This document shows, piece after piece, positions 17,750 through 27,481 of a DNA stretch of 44,997 bases. Below the pieces are notes generated by a model, which was not told where the DNA came from, made no database searches, and saw only the letters and a list, made by a program, of their open reading frames with translations. Made by a program: the position numbers and the translations under genes. The DNA is from DSXH01 sp037446915 (GTDB lineage Bacteria > Bacteroidota > Ignavibacteria > Ignavibacteriales > Melioribacteraceae): the NCBI GenBank assembly GCA_037446915.1, contig JBBIHP010000011.1, forward strand, positions 1-44,997. The letters are read 5' to 3'. The number at the start of each line of letters is the position of its first letter. The stretch's first letter is position 1.

Positions 17750-19000
17750 ATGAGAAAATTGCTAAAATCGCCCATTCAAATCATTACTGTCGATTCAAAG
17801 GGTAAAAACTACAAACGCGGTAAAGATGCAACAAACATTTTACCGCTAAACGACCATTCGATAATTATCGAAGATAAAATTATTAAGGACATTATCCCGA
17901 ATTCCAGTGTTAAGAAGTACAAATTCGATCAGATTATTGACTGTGAAGGATATCTTGTTTTACCCGGATTAATTGAATGCCATACACATACTGCATTTGC
18001 AGGTTCACGATCGAATGAATTTTTAATGAGATTAAATGGTGCAACATATGAACAGATTGCAGAATCAGGTGGTGGAATAATATCAACTGTAAAAGCTGTC
18101 CGTCAATCATCATTTGAAGAACTAATAAAAATTATTAAACCGAGAATAGACCTGTTTATTTCTCAGGGTGTTACTACACTGGAGATCAAGAGCGGTTATG
18201 GATTGAGTTACTATGATGAGATAAAGCTTCTACAAGTAATAAATTATTTTAAGAAAACATTACCAATAGAAATTATTCCAACGTTTCTTGGTGCACATAC
18301 TTTTCCACCGGAATATAAAAACGATCATAAAAAATATCTTAAAATTATTTCTGATGAATTACTCCCTTTCATAATCCAGAACGGACTTGCAGAATACATT
18401 GATGCTTTTTGCGAAAGCAGTGCATTCAGCGCAAACGAAGTAGACCAGATTTTTGCTAAAGCAGCAAGACTTGGTTATAAGATAAGACTTCATACAGAAC
18501 AGTTTAATAATATTGGCGGGCTTGATGTTGCACTGAAGCACAATGCCCTTTCTGTTGATCATCTTGAAGTAATAAAAGAAACGGACATAAAAAAATTGAG
18601 TAATAGCGAAACAGTTGCTGTTCTGCTACCCGGTGTTTCGTTCTTTCTCGATTGCCAATTTGCACCTGCAAGAGAATTAATAGATAATAATGCTATAGTT
18701 GCTTTGTCAACCGACTATAATCCCGGTTCTTCAAATATACCCAACATTCATTTAATTATGAGCCTTGCAGTTTTAAAAATGAAAATGACTGCAGAAGAAG
18801 TGATAAGCGGTGTAACTATTAACGCTGCTAAAGCACTTGATATTAGCAAGAGAACCGGAAGTATCGAAATAAATAAACAAGCCGACTTTTCATTATTTAA
18901 GGCTGAAGACTTTTCAGAAATTGTTTACAACATTGGACAAAATCTAAACGAAATAACAATCAAGAATGGTGAAATTATTTACAAAAGAAATCCGGAGTAA
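17750..19000 (+). CDS. hutI: Imidazolonepropionase
   Basis: Third enzyme of histidine degradation: hydrolyses 4-imidazolone-5-propanoate to N-formimino-L-glutamate. The 416-residue amidohydrolase has the metal motif ECHTHTAFAGSR (residues about 80-91), a GGGIISTV segment, HTEQF and a late STDYNPGS with the catalytic Asp region, all typical of HutI. It starts a rightward operon with ftcD (ATG 2 nt after its stop) and the cyclodeaminase gene. HutH and HutU, which would supply its substrate, are absent from the window. Family assignment is firm. Confidence 0.95.
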   Translation: MRKLLKSPIQIITVDSKGKNYKRGKDATNILPLNDHSIIIEDKIIKDIIPNSSVKKYKFDQIIDCEGYLVLPGLIECHTHTAFAGSRSNEFLMRLNGATYEQIAESGGGIISTVKAVRQSSFEELIKIIKPRIDLFISQGVTTLEIKSGYGLSYYDEIKLLQVINYFKKTLPIEIIPTFLGAHTFPPEYKNDHKKYLKIISDELLPFIIQNGLAEYIDAFCESSAFSANEVDQIFAKAARLGYKIRLHTEQFNNIGGLDVALKHNALSVDHLEVIKETDIKKLSNSETVAVLLPGVSFFLDCQFAPARELIDNNAIVALSTDYNPGSSNIPNIHLIMSLAVLKMKMTAEEVISGVTINAAKALDISKRTGSIEINKQADFSLFKAEDFSEIVYNIGQNLNEITIKNGEIIYKRNPE

Positions 19001-19002
19001 TA

Positions 19003-20034
19003 ATGACAACAAATAAGCAAAAAATTATTGAATGCGTTCCAAATTTTAGTGAAGGTAAAGATGTAAAAACATTCGATGCAATTAAAGAAGCTATCGACAA
19101 AACAGAAAATGTAAAACTACTAAGTCTTGAACCGGATGCCGATTATAACCGTGTTGTTGTTACTTTGGCCGGAAACGAGGAAGGAATATTAAACGGCGCT
19201 GTTAATGCATGTAAAGCTGCTGCCGAATTTATTGATATGACAAAACATAAAGGTGAACACCCCCGACTCGGCGCAATTGATGTAGTCCCCTTTGTTCCTG
19301 TATCTAATGTTACGACAGAAGAGTGTGTAAAGATATCCGAAAAATTTGCAGAAATAATCTCGAAAGAATTAAATGTACCTGTCTATTTATATGAATCGGC
19401 AGCAAGAACTCCGGAAAGAAAAAGTTTATCGAATATTCGTCAGGGCGAATATGAAGGTTTTGAAGCAAAATTGAAAGATCCGAACTGGGCACCTGATTAC
19501 GGTGAACCGGTATTTAATCCCAGACTTGGTGCAATTGTAACCGGCTCAAGATTTTTCCTTATTGCTTATAATGTTAATATAAATTCGACCGATGTAAAAT
19601 ACTCTAAAGAAATTGCTGAAATACTTAGAGAGAGCGGCTACTCAAAAAGAGATGAAAATGGTAACTTGATAAAGGTTGACGGTAAAACAATAAAAGTACC
19701 CGGTAGGTTAAAAGAATTCAAAGGGATGGGCGTTTCTTTGGAAAAATATAATTGTACTCAAGTCTCAATTAATTTGACCAACTACAATATTACTCCAATG
19801 CATGTAGCATTCGAAGAGGTTAAGAAAGAAGCTAATAGATTAGGCGTGGAAGTTAATGGAAGTGAAATTGTAGGGCTGGTTCCATTGGAAGCATTGCTCC
19901 AAGCCGGAAGATATTATACAGATAGCAAGGAAACCGATGAAAAGAAATTAGTCCAATCAGCAATTGATCACCTTGGATTAAATTCACTAAATCCATTTAA
20001 GCCGGAAGAAAAAATAATTGAATACATGATCTAA
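19003..20034 (+). CDS. ftcD: Glutamate formimidoyltransferase
   Basis: A 343-residue enzyme transferring the formimino group of N-formiminoglutamate to tetrahydrofolate, releasing glutamate. The N-terminal CVPNFSEGK is the family signature, and HPRLGAIDVVPFVP is the conserved folate-binding strand. It covers both formiminotransferase subdomains but lacks the C-terminal cyclodeaminase domain fused in animals; that activity is encoded by the next gene. GGAG at the end of hutI serves as ribosome binding site, 7 nt before the ATG. Product of the pair HutI-FtcD is 5-formimino-THF and glutamate. Confidence 0.95.
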   Translation: MTTNKQKIIECVPNFSEGKDVKTFDAIKEAIDKTENVKLLSLEPDADYNRVVVTLAGNEEGILNGAVNACKAAAEFIDMTKHKGEHPRLGAIDVVPFVPVSNVTTEECVKISEKFAEIISKELNVPVYLYESAARTPERKSLSNIRQGEYEGFEAKLKDPNWAPDYGEPVFNPRLGAIVTGSRFFLIAYNVNINSTDVKYSKEIAEILRESGYSKRDENGNLIKVDGKTIKVPGRLKEFKGMGVSLEKYNCTQVSINLTNYNITPMHVAFEEVKKEANRLGVEVNGSEIVGLVPLEALLQAGRYYTDSKETDEKKLVQSAIDHLGLNSLNPFKPEEKIIEYMI

Positions 20035-20068
20035 CCTTACAGAAGGTTTTTATAAAGAAGGAGGAAGA

Positions 20069-20701
20069 ATGAACTTAAATAAGAATTTGCAAGAGTATTT
20101 TGATGAATTATCATCTAGTTCTCCAACACCGGGCGGAGGAAATGTAGCAGCTTTATGCGGAGCTCTTGCATCAAGTTTAGGTACTATGGTATGTAATCTT
20201 ACTATTGGTAAAAAGAAATATGCTGATGTTGAACAGGAAATGATTTCTCTTAAGAATAAATTGGAAATTTATCAGAAAGAGTTTTCCGAACTCGCCCTAA
20301 AAGATAATGAAGCATTCGATAAAGTTATGGAAGCATTTAAACTTCCAAAGGAATTGGAGGAAGAAAAAGAAGTACGCAATTCTAAAATTGAAGAAGCCAC
20401 AATTAATGCTGCCGAGGTACCATCGGAAGTAATGCGTAAATGTTATGAATTGCTTCCAATATTAAAATCAATCGCTGATAAAGGGAATAAAAATTCACTT
20501 TCCGATGCCGGTGTTGCAATAGCTCTTACACGAACATCAGTTCAGGGAGCTTATTTAAATGTACTCATCAATTGCAGTTCATTAAGCAACCAGACTATTG
20601 CAGAAGAAATAAGGAAGCGTGCAAATATTATTTTCGAAGAGATTGATAAAAGATCCGCACAAATGTTAGAAATAATAACCAAATCATTTCTACCGGCATG
20701 A
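20069..20701 (+). CDS. fchA: Formiminotetrahydrofolate cyclodeaminase (FTCD_C family)
   Basis: A 210-residue all-helical protein of the cyclodeaminase/cyclohydrolase family. The signature STPGGG-type motif reads SPTPGGGNVAALCGALA near residues 18-34. It would convert 5-formimino-THF to 5,10-methenyl-THF and ammonia, completing the one-carbon transfer begun by the preceding enzyme. A strong AAGGAGGAAG ribosome binding site lies just before the ATG. The stop overlaps the next ATG (ATGA). A methenyl-THF cyclohydrolase-like activity is possible in this family, but the operon favours the formimino role. Confidence 0.92.
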   Translation: MNLNKNLQEYFDELSSSSPTPGGGNVAALCGALASSLGTMVCNLTIGKKKYADVEQEMISLKNKLEIYQKEFSELALKDNEAFDKVMEAFKLPKELEEEKEVRNSKIEEATINAAEVPSEVMRKCYELLPILKSIADKGNKNSLSDAGVAIALTRTSVQGAYLNVLINCSSLSNQTIAEEIRKRANIIFEEIDKRSAQMLEIITKSFLPA

Positions 20702-21933
20702 TCAAAAAAATCCTGATACTGTTTATTATTCTCCTGGATATAAATTCTGCACAGAATCAAAGAGTGTTACAAGGAATAGATGTTCTTGAAAGAGACGATT
20801 TTTCTATCTTAGAAAATAAACGCATCGCACTCATTACAAATCAAACCGGTGTAAATAAAAAATTAGAATCAACTGTCGATCTGCTTTCAAAAGCAAAAAA
20901 TGTTGAACTGGTTGCAGTATTTAGTCCCGAGCATGGATTTAGAGGCATAGGCAAAGCCGGAGAAGTAATAAACGATTTTATTGATAGTACTACGGGCATT
21001 AAATATTACTCGCTCTATGGAAAACGGAACAAACCTACTCCGGAAATGCTTAAAGACGTTGATGCTTTAGTTTATGATATTCAGGATATCGGCTGCAGAT
21101 CTTATACTTATATAAGTACGCTTGGACTTGCCATGGAATCTGCAGCAGAGAACAATAAAGAGTTTATTGTACTGGATAGACCGAATCCCTTAGGAGGAAT
21201 TAGAATTGAAGGGAATGTTGTTGAAGATGGTTTTACTTCTTTCGTAAGCCAGTATAAAATTCCTTACGTATATGGATTAACATGCGGTGAATTAGCAAAG
21301 ATGTTAAATGAAGAAGGGATGCTGACTAACAAAGTTAAATGCAAGCTTAATGTGATTAAAATGGTTGGATGGAAAAGATGGATGCACTACGACGATACAG
21401 ATTTAATCTGGGTACCAACTTCAACAAACGTTCCGTATAGTTTGACTCCATTTTATCTTGTAAGCTCAGGTGTCCTTGGTGAATTAGTAACTATATCGAT
21501 TGGAATTTCATACACACTGCCATTTCAAACTTTTGCAGCAGAATGGATCAATGCCGATACTCTTTCAGCTTATTTGAATGCATTAAATTTACGAGGAGTG
21601 AAATTCAGACCTATTTCATACAAAACAAATTATGGGATCTGGCTTGATAAAGTTCTGAACGGAGTTCAGGTTCACATTACTGATTTTCATAAAGTAAATC
21701 TGTTAGACCTTCAATTCTATTTTATGGAGATACATAACAAATTATATCCAGCAAGAAAAATATTTGAATTGGCCGATTCAACCAGATTGAAAATGTTTGA
21801 CAAGGTAATGGGAACCGATAAGATTAGACTCGATTTTTCAAAGAGGTATAAATTTGATGATATAAAATCTTACCTGAGGAAGGATATTAAATCATTCAGA
21901 GCGCTCTCAAAAAAATATTATCTTTACGATTAG
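20698..21933 (+). CDS. DUF1343 protein, NamZ-type exo-beta-N-acetylmuramidase
   Basis: A 411-residue exported protein with signal peptide MIKKILILFIILLDINSAQ. The mature part matches DUF1343: ITNQTGV, FSPEHGFRG, DALVYDIQDIGCRSYTYIST and DRPNPLGG are family motifs. The founding member, NamZ, releases N-acetylmuramic acid from the non-reducing end of peptidoglycan fragments. This protein is therefore a likely periplasmic muropeptide or cell-wall sugar hydrolase. It is coupled by ATGA to the cyclodeaminase gene although no metabolic link is obvious, and its stop overlaps that of the convergent lipoprotein gene by 4 nt. The gene lacks neighbours for muramic acid uptake or recycling. Confidence 0.88.
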   Translation: MIKKILILFIILLDINSAQNQRVLQGIDVLERDDFSILENKRIALITNQTGVNKKLESTVDLLSKAKNVELVAVFSPEHGFRGIGKAGEVINDFIDSTTGIKYYSLYGKRNKPTPEMLKDVDALVYDIQDIGCRSYTYISTLGLAMESAAENNKEFIVLDRPNPLGGIRIEGNVVEDGFTSFVSQYKIPYVYGLTCGELAKMLNEEGMLTNKVKCKLNVIKMVGWKRWMHYDDTDLIWVPTSTNVPYSLTPFYLVSSGVLGELVTISIGISYTLPFQTFAAEWINADTLSAYLNALNLRGVKFRPISYKTNYGIWLDKVLNGVQVHITDFHKVNLLDLQFYFMEIHNKLYPARKIFELADSTRLKMFDKVMGTDKIRLDFSKRYKFDDIKSYLRKDIKSFRALSKKYYLYD

Positions 21934-23627
21934 TATTCAATTCCAACATCAACAACTGGCCAGCGTGCTCTAAGATTAAGAGTATCGGGGTAAAAAGTAA
22001 ACTTCTCAGCATAAATGAATGGTTTAACTGAACCACTATCGTATTTTTTATTTTTATTTTTGTCGGTAAAACTGCTTAGTAAATATTTACCGGGTAGAAT
22101 TTTAGTGAGATTAAAAGTTTTGTCCTTGTTTACCTTATTGATGTAATTCCTTTTATCATTACCAATGCTTTTCAATTCTACATAAAGGTCAATATTCTCA
22201 TCAGCATTTTTAACATTACCCGCCACACCGGAAAAATCCAGTTCGCTATTGGTAGTAAACTTATGTTTATATGTAGAATCAACTTTATTACCGGCAACAT
22301 CAATGAATTTACTTAAATCTATTTTAAGAAAGTAATCACTTCGTTGTTTAAGCTTAGTTACTATTTTTACATCGAAGGAAGCATCATCTTTCAATTCAAT
22401 TTTATGAGATAATGTTTTACCGGAACCATCATCAACAGATATGGCCTCGTTGATATTGTTCATCGGGAATCCATCATTAAACATCAATGTCAATACCGGA
22501 TTTTCAAAATCGACTTTATCACCGGGCATGTTACCGGATATTTTCTGCAATTTCGGAGGTATTGTATCAGGATCGGCTTTAGGAGTAATTGAAAATGTTT
22601 CATACTTATTAACATTACCTTGCAAATCAGTAATATTATTGCATACCAGAGTAATATTGTTCCCCTTTATAAGCGAATCTTTAAGAGCAAGGTAGTAGTT
22701 GCGTATTTTTGCATCACTTTTAAAAAAATAACTGACGTTGAAGCGGGATTGTTTTGTGGAATCAAACAGATAAAAATTTGACGCAGAAGTTTTTGAACTA
22801 TCAATCGGTTCATTATACTCAATTAAGAAATGATTTCGATCCAGCATTACTACACTGCTTAACCTTGGCGGTATTGTGTCCATCCTATTCAAATAAAAAT
22901 CGCAATTGGTAATTTCATCTATTTGGTCAGTAATTTTCAAATCCTTAAACTGAACACCAAATTCATCTTCATTCATTTGGAACAACAAATCCCGAAGCCG
23001 ATCCCGGAAAGCAAATACATTATACTCCCCTTCGCTTAAACCGACCAAAGTATATTTTCCATTTTTTCCTACCTGGGAAACATAATCGGGTTTTTGAGAA
23101 GCCGGATCAATTTCATCGTCTTTTTTAAGGTAAGCAAATACCATTGTTCCGCTTGGGTCATTGTCATAGATTCTACCGGATATTTTACCGCTATCAAGTT
23201 TTGCACCGGTAGAGAATGCAAACGAAAATGGTTCTGACATTTTATTTCTGTTGTTCAAATCCTCAACATCTGCACCGATTGTAATTGTGTAAGTTGTGTT
23301 TACCTTTAATGTATCTCTAAAGTATGCAGTTAAAGTTCTTCCACTCCAATCATACTGAAGACTTTTAGTTAATGGAGGAGAAATAAATATTGCTTCCTGA
23401 ACAGATCTCTTATCAACATATTCAGAGAACTTCATTTCAAAATAATTATCAGAAAAATTTAGAGTAGCATTCCTGGGAAAGACGCTGATAATTTCCGGAG
23501 GTATTTTATCGATATCGCCTCCTCCCGGCGGCAATTGACTTGCACAACTGGAAAAGAACAAAATATTTGTAAACAGAAGAAAGGTGCGCCTAAAAATATT
23601 TTTAAAGGAAATTTTAATTCTCATCAT
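21930..23627 (-). CDS. Big_5 (Ig-like) domain lipoprotein
   Basis: About 565 residues if the ATG at 23627 is used; an upstream GTG at 23666 would overlap mltG by 26 nt and put extra residues before the signal. The signal ends at FFSSC, a reasonable lipobox, followed by QLPPGGGDIDKIPPE, the typical mature start of this family. An Ig-like Big_5 domain follows (about residues 35-130), with further beta-sandwich repeats in the middle (TIPPRLSS and TIPPKLQK mark two repeat starts). A short carboxypeptidase-regulatory-like segment near the end (GKYLLSSFTDKNKNKKYDSG) resembles a calcium-binding loop. It is probably an outer-membrane surface or periplasmic lipoprotein. Role unknown; the neighbouring mltG suggests envelope function. 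Confidence 0.82.
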   Translation of the reverse strand: MMRIKISFKNIFRRTFLLFTNILFFSSCASQLPPGGGDIDKIPPEIISVFPRNATLNFSDNYFEMKFSEYVDKRSVQEAIFISPPLTKSLQYDWSGRTLTAYFRDTLKVNTTYTITIGADVEDLNNRNKMSEPFSFAFSTGAKLDSGKISGRIYDNDPSGTMVFAYLKKDDEIDPASQKPDYVSQVGKNGKYTLVGLSEGEYNVFAFRDRLRDLLFQMNEDEFGVQFKDLKITDQIDEITNCDFYLNRMDTIPPRLSSVVMLDRNHFLIEYNEPIDSSKTSASNFYLFDSTKQSRFNVSYFFKSDAKIRNYYLALKDSLIKGNNITLVCNNITDLQGNVNKYETFSITPKADPDTIPPKLQKISGNMPGDKVDFENPVLTLMFNDGFPMNNINEAISVDDGSGKTLSHKIELKDDASFDVKIVTKLKQRSDYFLKIDLSKFIDVAGNKVDSTYKHKFTTNSELDFSGVAGNVKNADENIDLYVELKSIGNDKRNYINKVNKDKTFNLTKILPGKYLLSSFTDKNKNKKYDSGSVKPFIYAEKFTFYPDTLNLRARWPVVDVGIEY

Positions 23628-23640
23628 AAAGAAATTCAGT

Positions 23641-24687
23641 TTATTTCTGATTAGCCCGCCATTCACGGTATTTTAGAACATTACGATTATGTTCACTCAT
23701 ATTTGTTGAGAAATAATGCCCACCCTGACCATTAGCAACAAAGTAATAGTATTTATTTGATTCGGGATATAGAGCAGCCATTATTGCATCTTTACCGGGA
23801 TTATTAATAGGAGTTGGTGGAAGCCCCGCATATTTGTATGTATTATACTTCGAGTCGATTTCAAGATCTTTGAAATAAATTTTATTTTTTCTCCGTTCAC
23901 GAATAAGGTATTGAACAGTTGGATCAGCTTGCAGTAACATTCCTTTACGTAAACGGTTATGATATACACCGGAAATAGTTTTGAACTCACTAAACAGATT
24001 CGATTCGGCTTCAATGATTGATGCCAGTGTTAATACCTGATGCTTATTCATTTTTAGTTCTTTCATCCGGTCAATTATTTTCGGATCGTCAAAAATTCTA
24101 TTCATCTGGAAAGCAAGTTTCCTTAAAATTTCTTCGGCAGAACTATGTGTATAAAAATAATAAGTTTCTGGTAACAGATATCCCTCTAAGTTATCAGAAT
24201 CAACACCCAAAGCATTAAGGAAAGAACGGCTTCTACTTAATTCAATTACCCTTGCAGAATCAATATCAAGTTTTTCCTTCAGCAATTTGGCAAGGTCCAT
24301 TTGCCAGATACCTTCGCCAATAGTAACAAGTACTTCGGCATCGGATGCACCTTCAATTAGCAATTCAACCAATTGTAAGTAGCTCAATCCATTAGGAATA
24401 TTATAGCGCCCGGCTTTTATTTTTCTTTCCGCACCATAAATTATTGCTGCAATTTTCATGTTTATTTTACTTGGTATTATTTTCTTCTGATAGAGTGAAT
24501 CGGAGATCTGAGAAAGAGTTTCCCCTTTTCTAACTTCTATTTTTACAGGTTCCTGTTGATCATAATAGTTCGGAAAGAAAAATGTAAAGACTAATAAGCC
24601 AAGTATAAAAAAGAAGAAGATTACTATGAAGATAATCTCTCTTCTGGATAGAATTGATTTTAAGCCGGCTATTTTATTGTTGTGCAA
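23641..24687 (-). CDS. mltG: Endolytic transglycosylase MltG
   Basis: A 348-residue inner-membrane lytic transglycosylase that cleaves nascent glycan strands and is thought to terminate peptidoglycan polymerisation. One N-terminal membrane helix (about residues 18-38) is followed by a LysM-like domain (about 48-110) and the YceG catalytic domain. The catalytic Glu is most likely Glu226 in LASIIEAES, followed by YHNRL and LQADPTVQY. The start is TTG at 24687; no better start is seen upstream of the membrane helix. It is separated from tsaD by 105 bp. Assignment is firm from the motifs. Confidence 0.93.
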   Translation of the reverse strand: MHNNKIAGLKSILSRREIIFIVIFFFFILGLLVFTFFFPNYYDQQEPVKIEVRKGETLSQISDSLYQKKIIPSKINMKIAAIIYGAERKIKAGRYNIPNGLSYLQLVELLIEGASDAEVLVTIGEGIWQMDLAKLLKEKLDIDSARVIELSRSRSFLNALGVDSDNLEGYLLPETYYFYTHSSAEEILRKLAFQMNRIFDDPKIIDRMKELKMNKHQVLTLASIIEAESNLFSEFKTISGVYHNRLRKGMLLQADPTVQYLIRERRKNKIYFKDLEIDSKYNTYKYAGLPPTPINNPGKDAIMAALYPESNKYYYFVANGQGGHYFSTNMSEHNRNVLKYREWRANQK

Positions 24688-24792
24688 TACTTATCCCGAT
24701 TAACTGCTGAAATATATTGATTTTCTTTTTATAGGAAACAGTCAAATTGAAATAGCTTTCACAAATACATTATTGTCCGGTGTTAAATTCTG

Positions 24793-25821
24793 CTATTGAA
24801 GAAAGGGTTTGATGAAAGTATTGTCGCTTAAACCTGGGTAAGCATTGTAATCAAGATTGTATTTCAATCCGGAATTAAAAAGCTTTAATCCCCTGTAAGC
24901 AATCATAGCAGCATTATCACCGCAAAATTCCGGAGAAGGAATTACAAGCTTCTTGTTATACTTATGTGCAAGCAATTCAAGTTCATTTCCAAGATGTTTA
25001 TTAGCAGCAACTCCGCCAACCAGACTAATGGAACTAACGTGAAATCTCTCAACAGCTTTTCGAACATTGTTCACTAATGCTTTTACAACGGAAGCTTGAA
25101 ATGAAGCCGCAATCATTGGTAAATCATCTGCTGGAATTTGTTCGCAACTTCCATATTTTTTTTGGATATGACGAAGTACTGCGGTTTTCAAACCGCTAAA
25201 CGAGAAATCAAATTCTCTTTTACATTGAGCTATCGGGAAATTAATAAGGTCTGATTGATAGTTCTCAGCCATCGACTGAATCTTAGGTCCACCCGGATAA
25301 CCTAAACCGATCAACTTGGAAACTTTATCGAATGCTTCACCGGCAGCATCATCTATTGTGGTTCCCAATTTCTGAATGTCAGTATCACTATTAACAATTA
25401 GCAACAAAGTATGACCACCGGAAACTACAAGACAGAGATAAGGGAACTCCGGTTTTTCAGTCATTAAAAATCCTGAAAAAATGTGTCCTTCGATATGATT
25501 AACTGGTATGAACGGTTTTTTGAGCGAGTAAGCTAAACTCTTGGCAAAAGTAAGACCAACCAGTAATGCGCCTATCAAACCGGGCCCGGCTGTAGCTGTA
25601 ATTAGATCAATCTTATCAAGTGATATGTTTGATTTAGAAAGAGCATTTTTAATAATCGGCATTAAAATCTGGAGGTGCGCCCTGCTCGATAATTCGGGAA
25701 CTACACCTCCAAAATCTTTATGAAAATCCTGAGAGGAAATTAAATTTGTCTTTAACACATTGTCAGAAATAATTGCAACCGAAGTTTCATCGCAAGATGT
25801 TTCAATTCCTAGTACATTCAT
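24793..25821 (-). CDS. tsaD: tRNA N6-adenosine threonylcarbamoyltransferase TsaD
   Basis: Transfers threonylcarbamoyl from TC-AMP to A37 of ANN-reading tRNAs, with TsaB and TsaE. The frame begins MNVLGIETSCDETSVAI, the family N-terminus, so the ATG at 25821 is preferred to a TTG at 25833. The metal-binding motif is NHIEGH (His-x3-His); the GGHTLL and SFQASVV segments and the late CGDNAAMIAY are also typical. About 342 residues, normal length. Gene partners tsaB and tsaE are not in the window. It follows proline dehydrogenase by about 33 nt on the same strand. Confidence 0.97.
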   Translation of the reverse strand: MNVLGIETSCDETSVAIISDNVLKTNLISSQDFHKDFGGVVPELSSRAHLQILMPIIKNALSKSNISLDKIDLITATAGPGLIGALLVGLTFAKSLAYSLKKPFIPVNHIEGHIFSGFLMTEKPEFPYLCLVVSGGHTLLLIVNSDTDIQKLGTTIDDAAGEAFDKVSKLIGLGYPGGPKIQSMAENYQSDLINFPIAQCKREFDFSFSGLKTAVLRHIQKKYGSCEQIPADDLPMIAASFQASVVKALVNNVRKAVERFHVSSISLVGGVAANKHLGNELELLAHKYNKKLVIPSPEFCGDNAAMIAYRGLKLFNSGLKYNLDYNAYPGLSDNTFIKPFLQ

Positions 25822-25854
25822 TCTATTTTGCAATTATCTCTTTCAAATAAAAAA

Positions 25855-26787
25855 TTAATTAAATGTTAGAATACTCTTAGTAATATGCCATGCCATATTA
25901 GGATTTTCCTGTAACCGCCTGATTGAATATTTATACCAATGATCACCAAACGGAACATAAATTCTTAACTTGTAGCCGTCTGCATTAATTTTATCTCTCA
26001 ACCTTTCTTTAACTCCGTATAGCATCTGGAATTCAAACTTGTTTTTAGGTATTTGTTTTTTCTTTATCATTTCATAAGCATTATTAATCAGGTAATCATC
26101 ATGGGTAGCAATACCAACATAATTTCCGTTATCCAGTAAATAATTAAGAACATCCAGGAAATTGTCTCTAACTTTTTGTTTTGTTTTGTATGCAATTTCT
26201 TCCGGCTCAATATAGATTCCTTTACAAAGTCTGTAATTTGTACCGGCAAGTTCTGTTTTTTGAACGTCATTTAGAGTTCGTTTCAAATATGATTGGATTA
26301 CAATACCAACATTATTGTACTTTTCTCTTAAGCGAATATACATCGCTATTGTTGCATCTGTTGTTGGAGAATCTTCCATATCAATCCGGACAAAATTGTT
26401 ATAAGATTTTGCACGTTCGAGTATCTCGGAAATTTGCTGATAACAAAATTCAGGATCGATAACGAGTCCCAATTGTGTCGGTTTTAGCGAAAGATTAGAG
26501 TTAAGCTTATGCTTATCGATAACATCAAGTACCTGTAAGCATTCTATTTTCGCCTGTTCACATTCAGCTTTAGAAGTAACTGCTTCGCCTAAAACATCCA
26601 TAGTAGCAATAATACCTTTTTCGTTCAATTCTTTAACAACACGCACGGCATCATCTAATTTTTCGCCGGCGATATACTTTTTAGCAAATAAATAAACTAC
26701 TGGTTTTGGTAATAATTTTACAAAAGAAACGATTGCTTTGTTGATCGGGTTCACTGTAGCACCTATAATTGAAAAATGTTTTGTCAA
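25855..26787 (-). CDS. Proline dehydrogenase (monofunctional, PutA-N family)
   Basis: A 310-residue FAD-dependent TIM-barrel enzyme oxidising proline to pyrroline-5-carboxylate and passing electrons to quinone. Signatures: LSLKPTQLGL (barrel strand), YRLCKGIYIEPEEIAYK with the conserved Lys, EFQMLYGV and the C-terminal YVPFGDHWYKYSIRRLQENP with the paired Arg that binds proline carboxylate. The pyrroline-5-carboxylate dehydrogenase partner is not in the window, so the enzyme is not the bifunctional PutA. It lies between coaE and tsaD on the minus strand. No membrane segment is visible; the protein is likely peripheral. Confidence 0.93.
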   Translation of the reverse strand: MTKHFSIIGATVNPINKAIVSFVKLLPKPVVYLFAKKYIAGEKLDDAVRVVKELNEKGIIATMDVLGEAVTSKAECEQAKIECLQVLDVIDKHKLNSNLSLKPTQLGLVIDPEFCYQQISEILERAKSYNNFVRIDMEDSPTTDATIAMYIRLREKYNNVGIVIQSYLKRTLNDVQKTELAGTNYRLCKGIYIEPEEIAYKTKQKVRDNFLDVLNYLLDNGNYVGIATHDDYLINNAYEMIKKKQIPKNKFEFQMLYGVKERLRDKINADGYKLRIYVPFGDHWYKYSIRRLQENPNMAWHITKSILTFN

Positions 26788-26823
26788 AATTACCCCAAGA
26801 CCAACTATAAATCAAGGAAGGAT

Positions 26824-27450
26824 CTACATATCCTGATTTGCAGATTTGCTTATTGAGTCCAATATTCGTAGTAAAAACGAAATGTTATTGTGCAAATTTT
26901 GGACAGTTGAATTGTTATCGATTATGAAATCAACTTTATTTTTTTTCTTGTCGTCATCTATTTGAAATTTCATACGTCTGGTTACATCGTTCTCGTTAAC
27001 ATTCTCACGTTTCATCACTCTATTAACCCTATGCTTTTTATCAGAATAGACCAGGACTGTGTAATCGAACATTTTTTCAATTTTCGCTTCAAAGATTAAT
27101 GCCGACTCAACAAAAATCATTCTGGATTGTTTGGATTCAATCGCAATTAATTCTTCAATCTTTTTAATCGTTGCCGGATGAACAACCGAATTAATAAGAT
27201 TAACATTTTTCCTGTTATTAAAAACTTTTTCGGCTAACAGCTTTGTATTTAATTTGCCATTATTATAAATATCTTTTCCGAAGAGGTTCTCTATCTTCTG
27301 CTTTACTAATTTATCCTTTGCAATTAAGTCCTTGGCAATGTTATCCGATCTCAATACACGGTAACCGTTGCTTTCAATAAAATCACTTACAATTGATTTT
27401 CCGGAACCGATGTTACCTGTAATTCCTATTTTGATAATATTAAATTTCAT
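26824..27450 (-). CDS. coaE: Dephospho-CoA kinase
   Basis: Phosphorylates the 3'-hydroxyl of dephospho-CoA in the last step of CoA synthesis. The P-loop is GITGNIGSGKS near the N-terminus, with FVESALIFEA and a lid/Arg segment (KHRVNRVMKREN) typical of CoaE. The ATG at 27450 gives about 208 residues and starts a few residues before the P-loop, as in the family; a TTG at 27474 would add 8 residues. The start is 31 nt from a MITE-like element (27482-27604) that fills most of the gap to the acyl-CoA synthetase gene, so the gene's promoter or leader may lie within that element. C-terminus is not unusual. Confidence 0.93.
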   Translation of the reverse strand: MKFNIIKIGITGNIGSGKSIVSDFIESNGYRVLRSDNIAKDLIAKDKLVKQKIENLFGKDIYNNGKLNTKLLAEKVFNNRKNVNLINSVVHPATIKKIEELIAIESKQSRMIFVESALIFEAKIEKMFDYTVLVYSDKKHRVNRVMKRENVNENDVTRRMKFQIDDDKKKNKVDFIIDNNSTVQNLHNNISFLLRILDSISKSANQDM

Positions 27451-27481
27451 AAAATATTTTTCTATTGAGGACAAATTCCAT

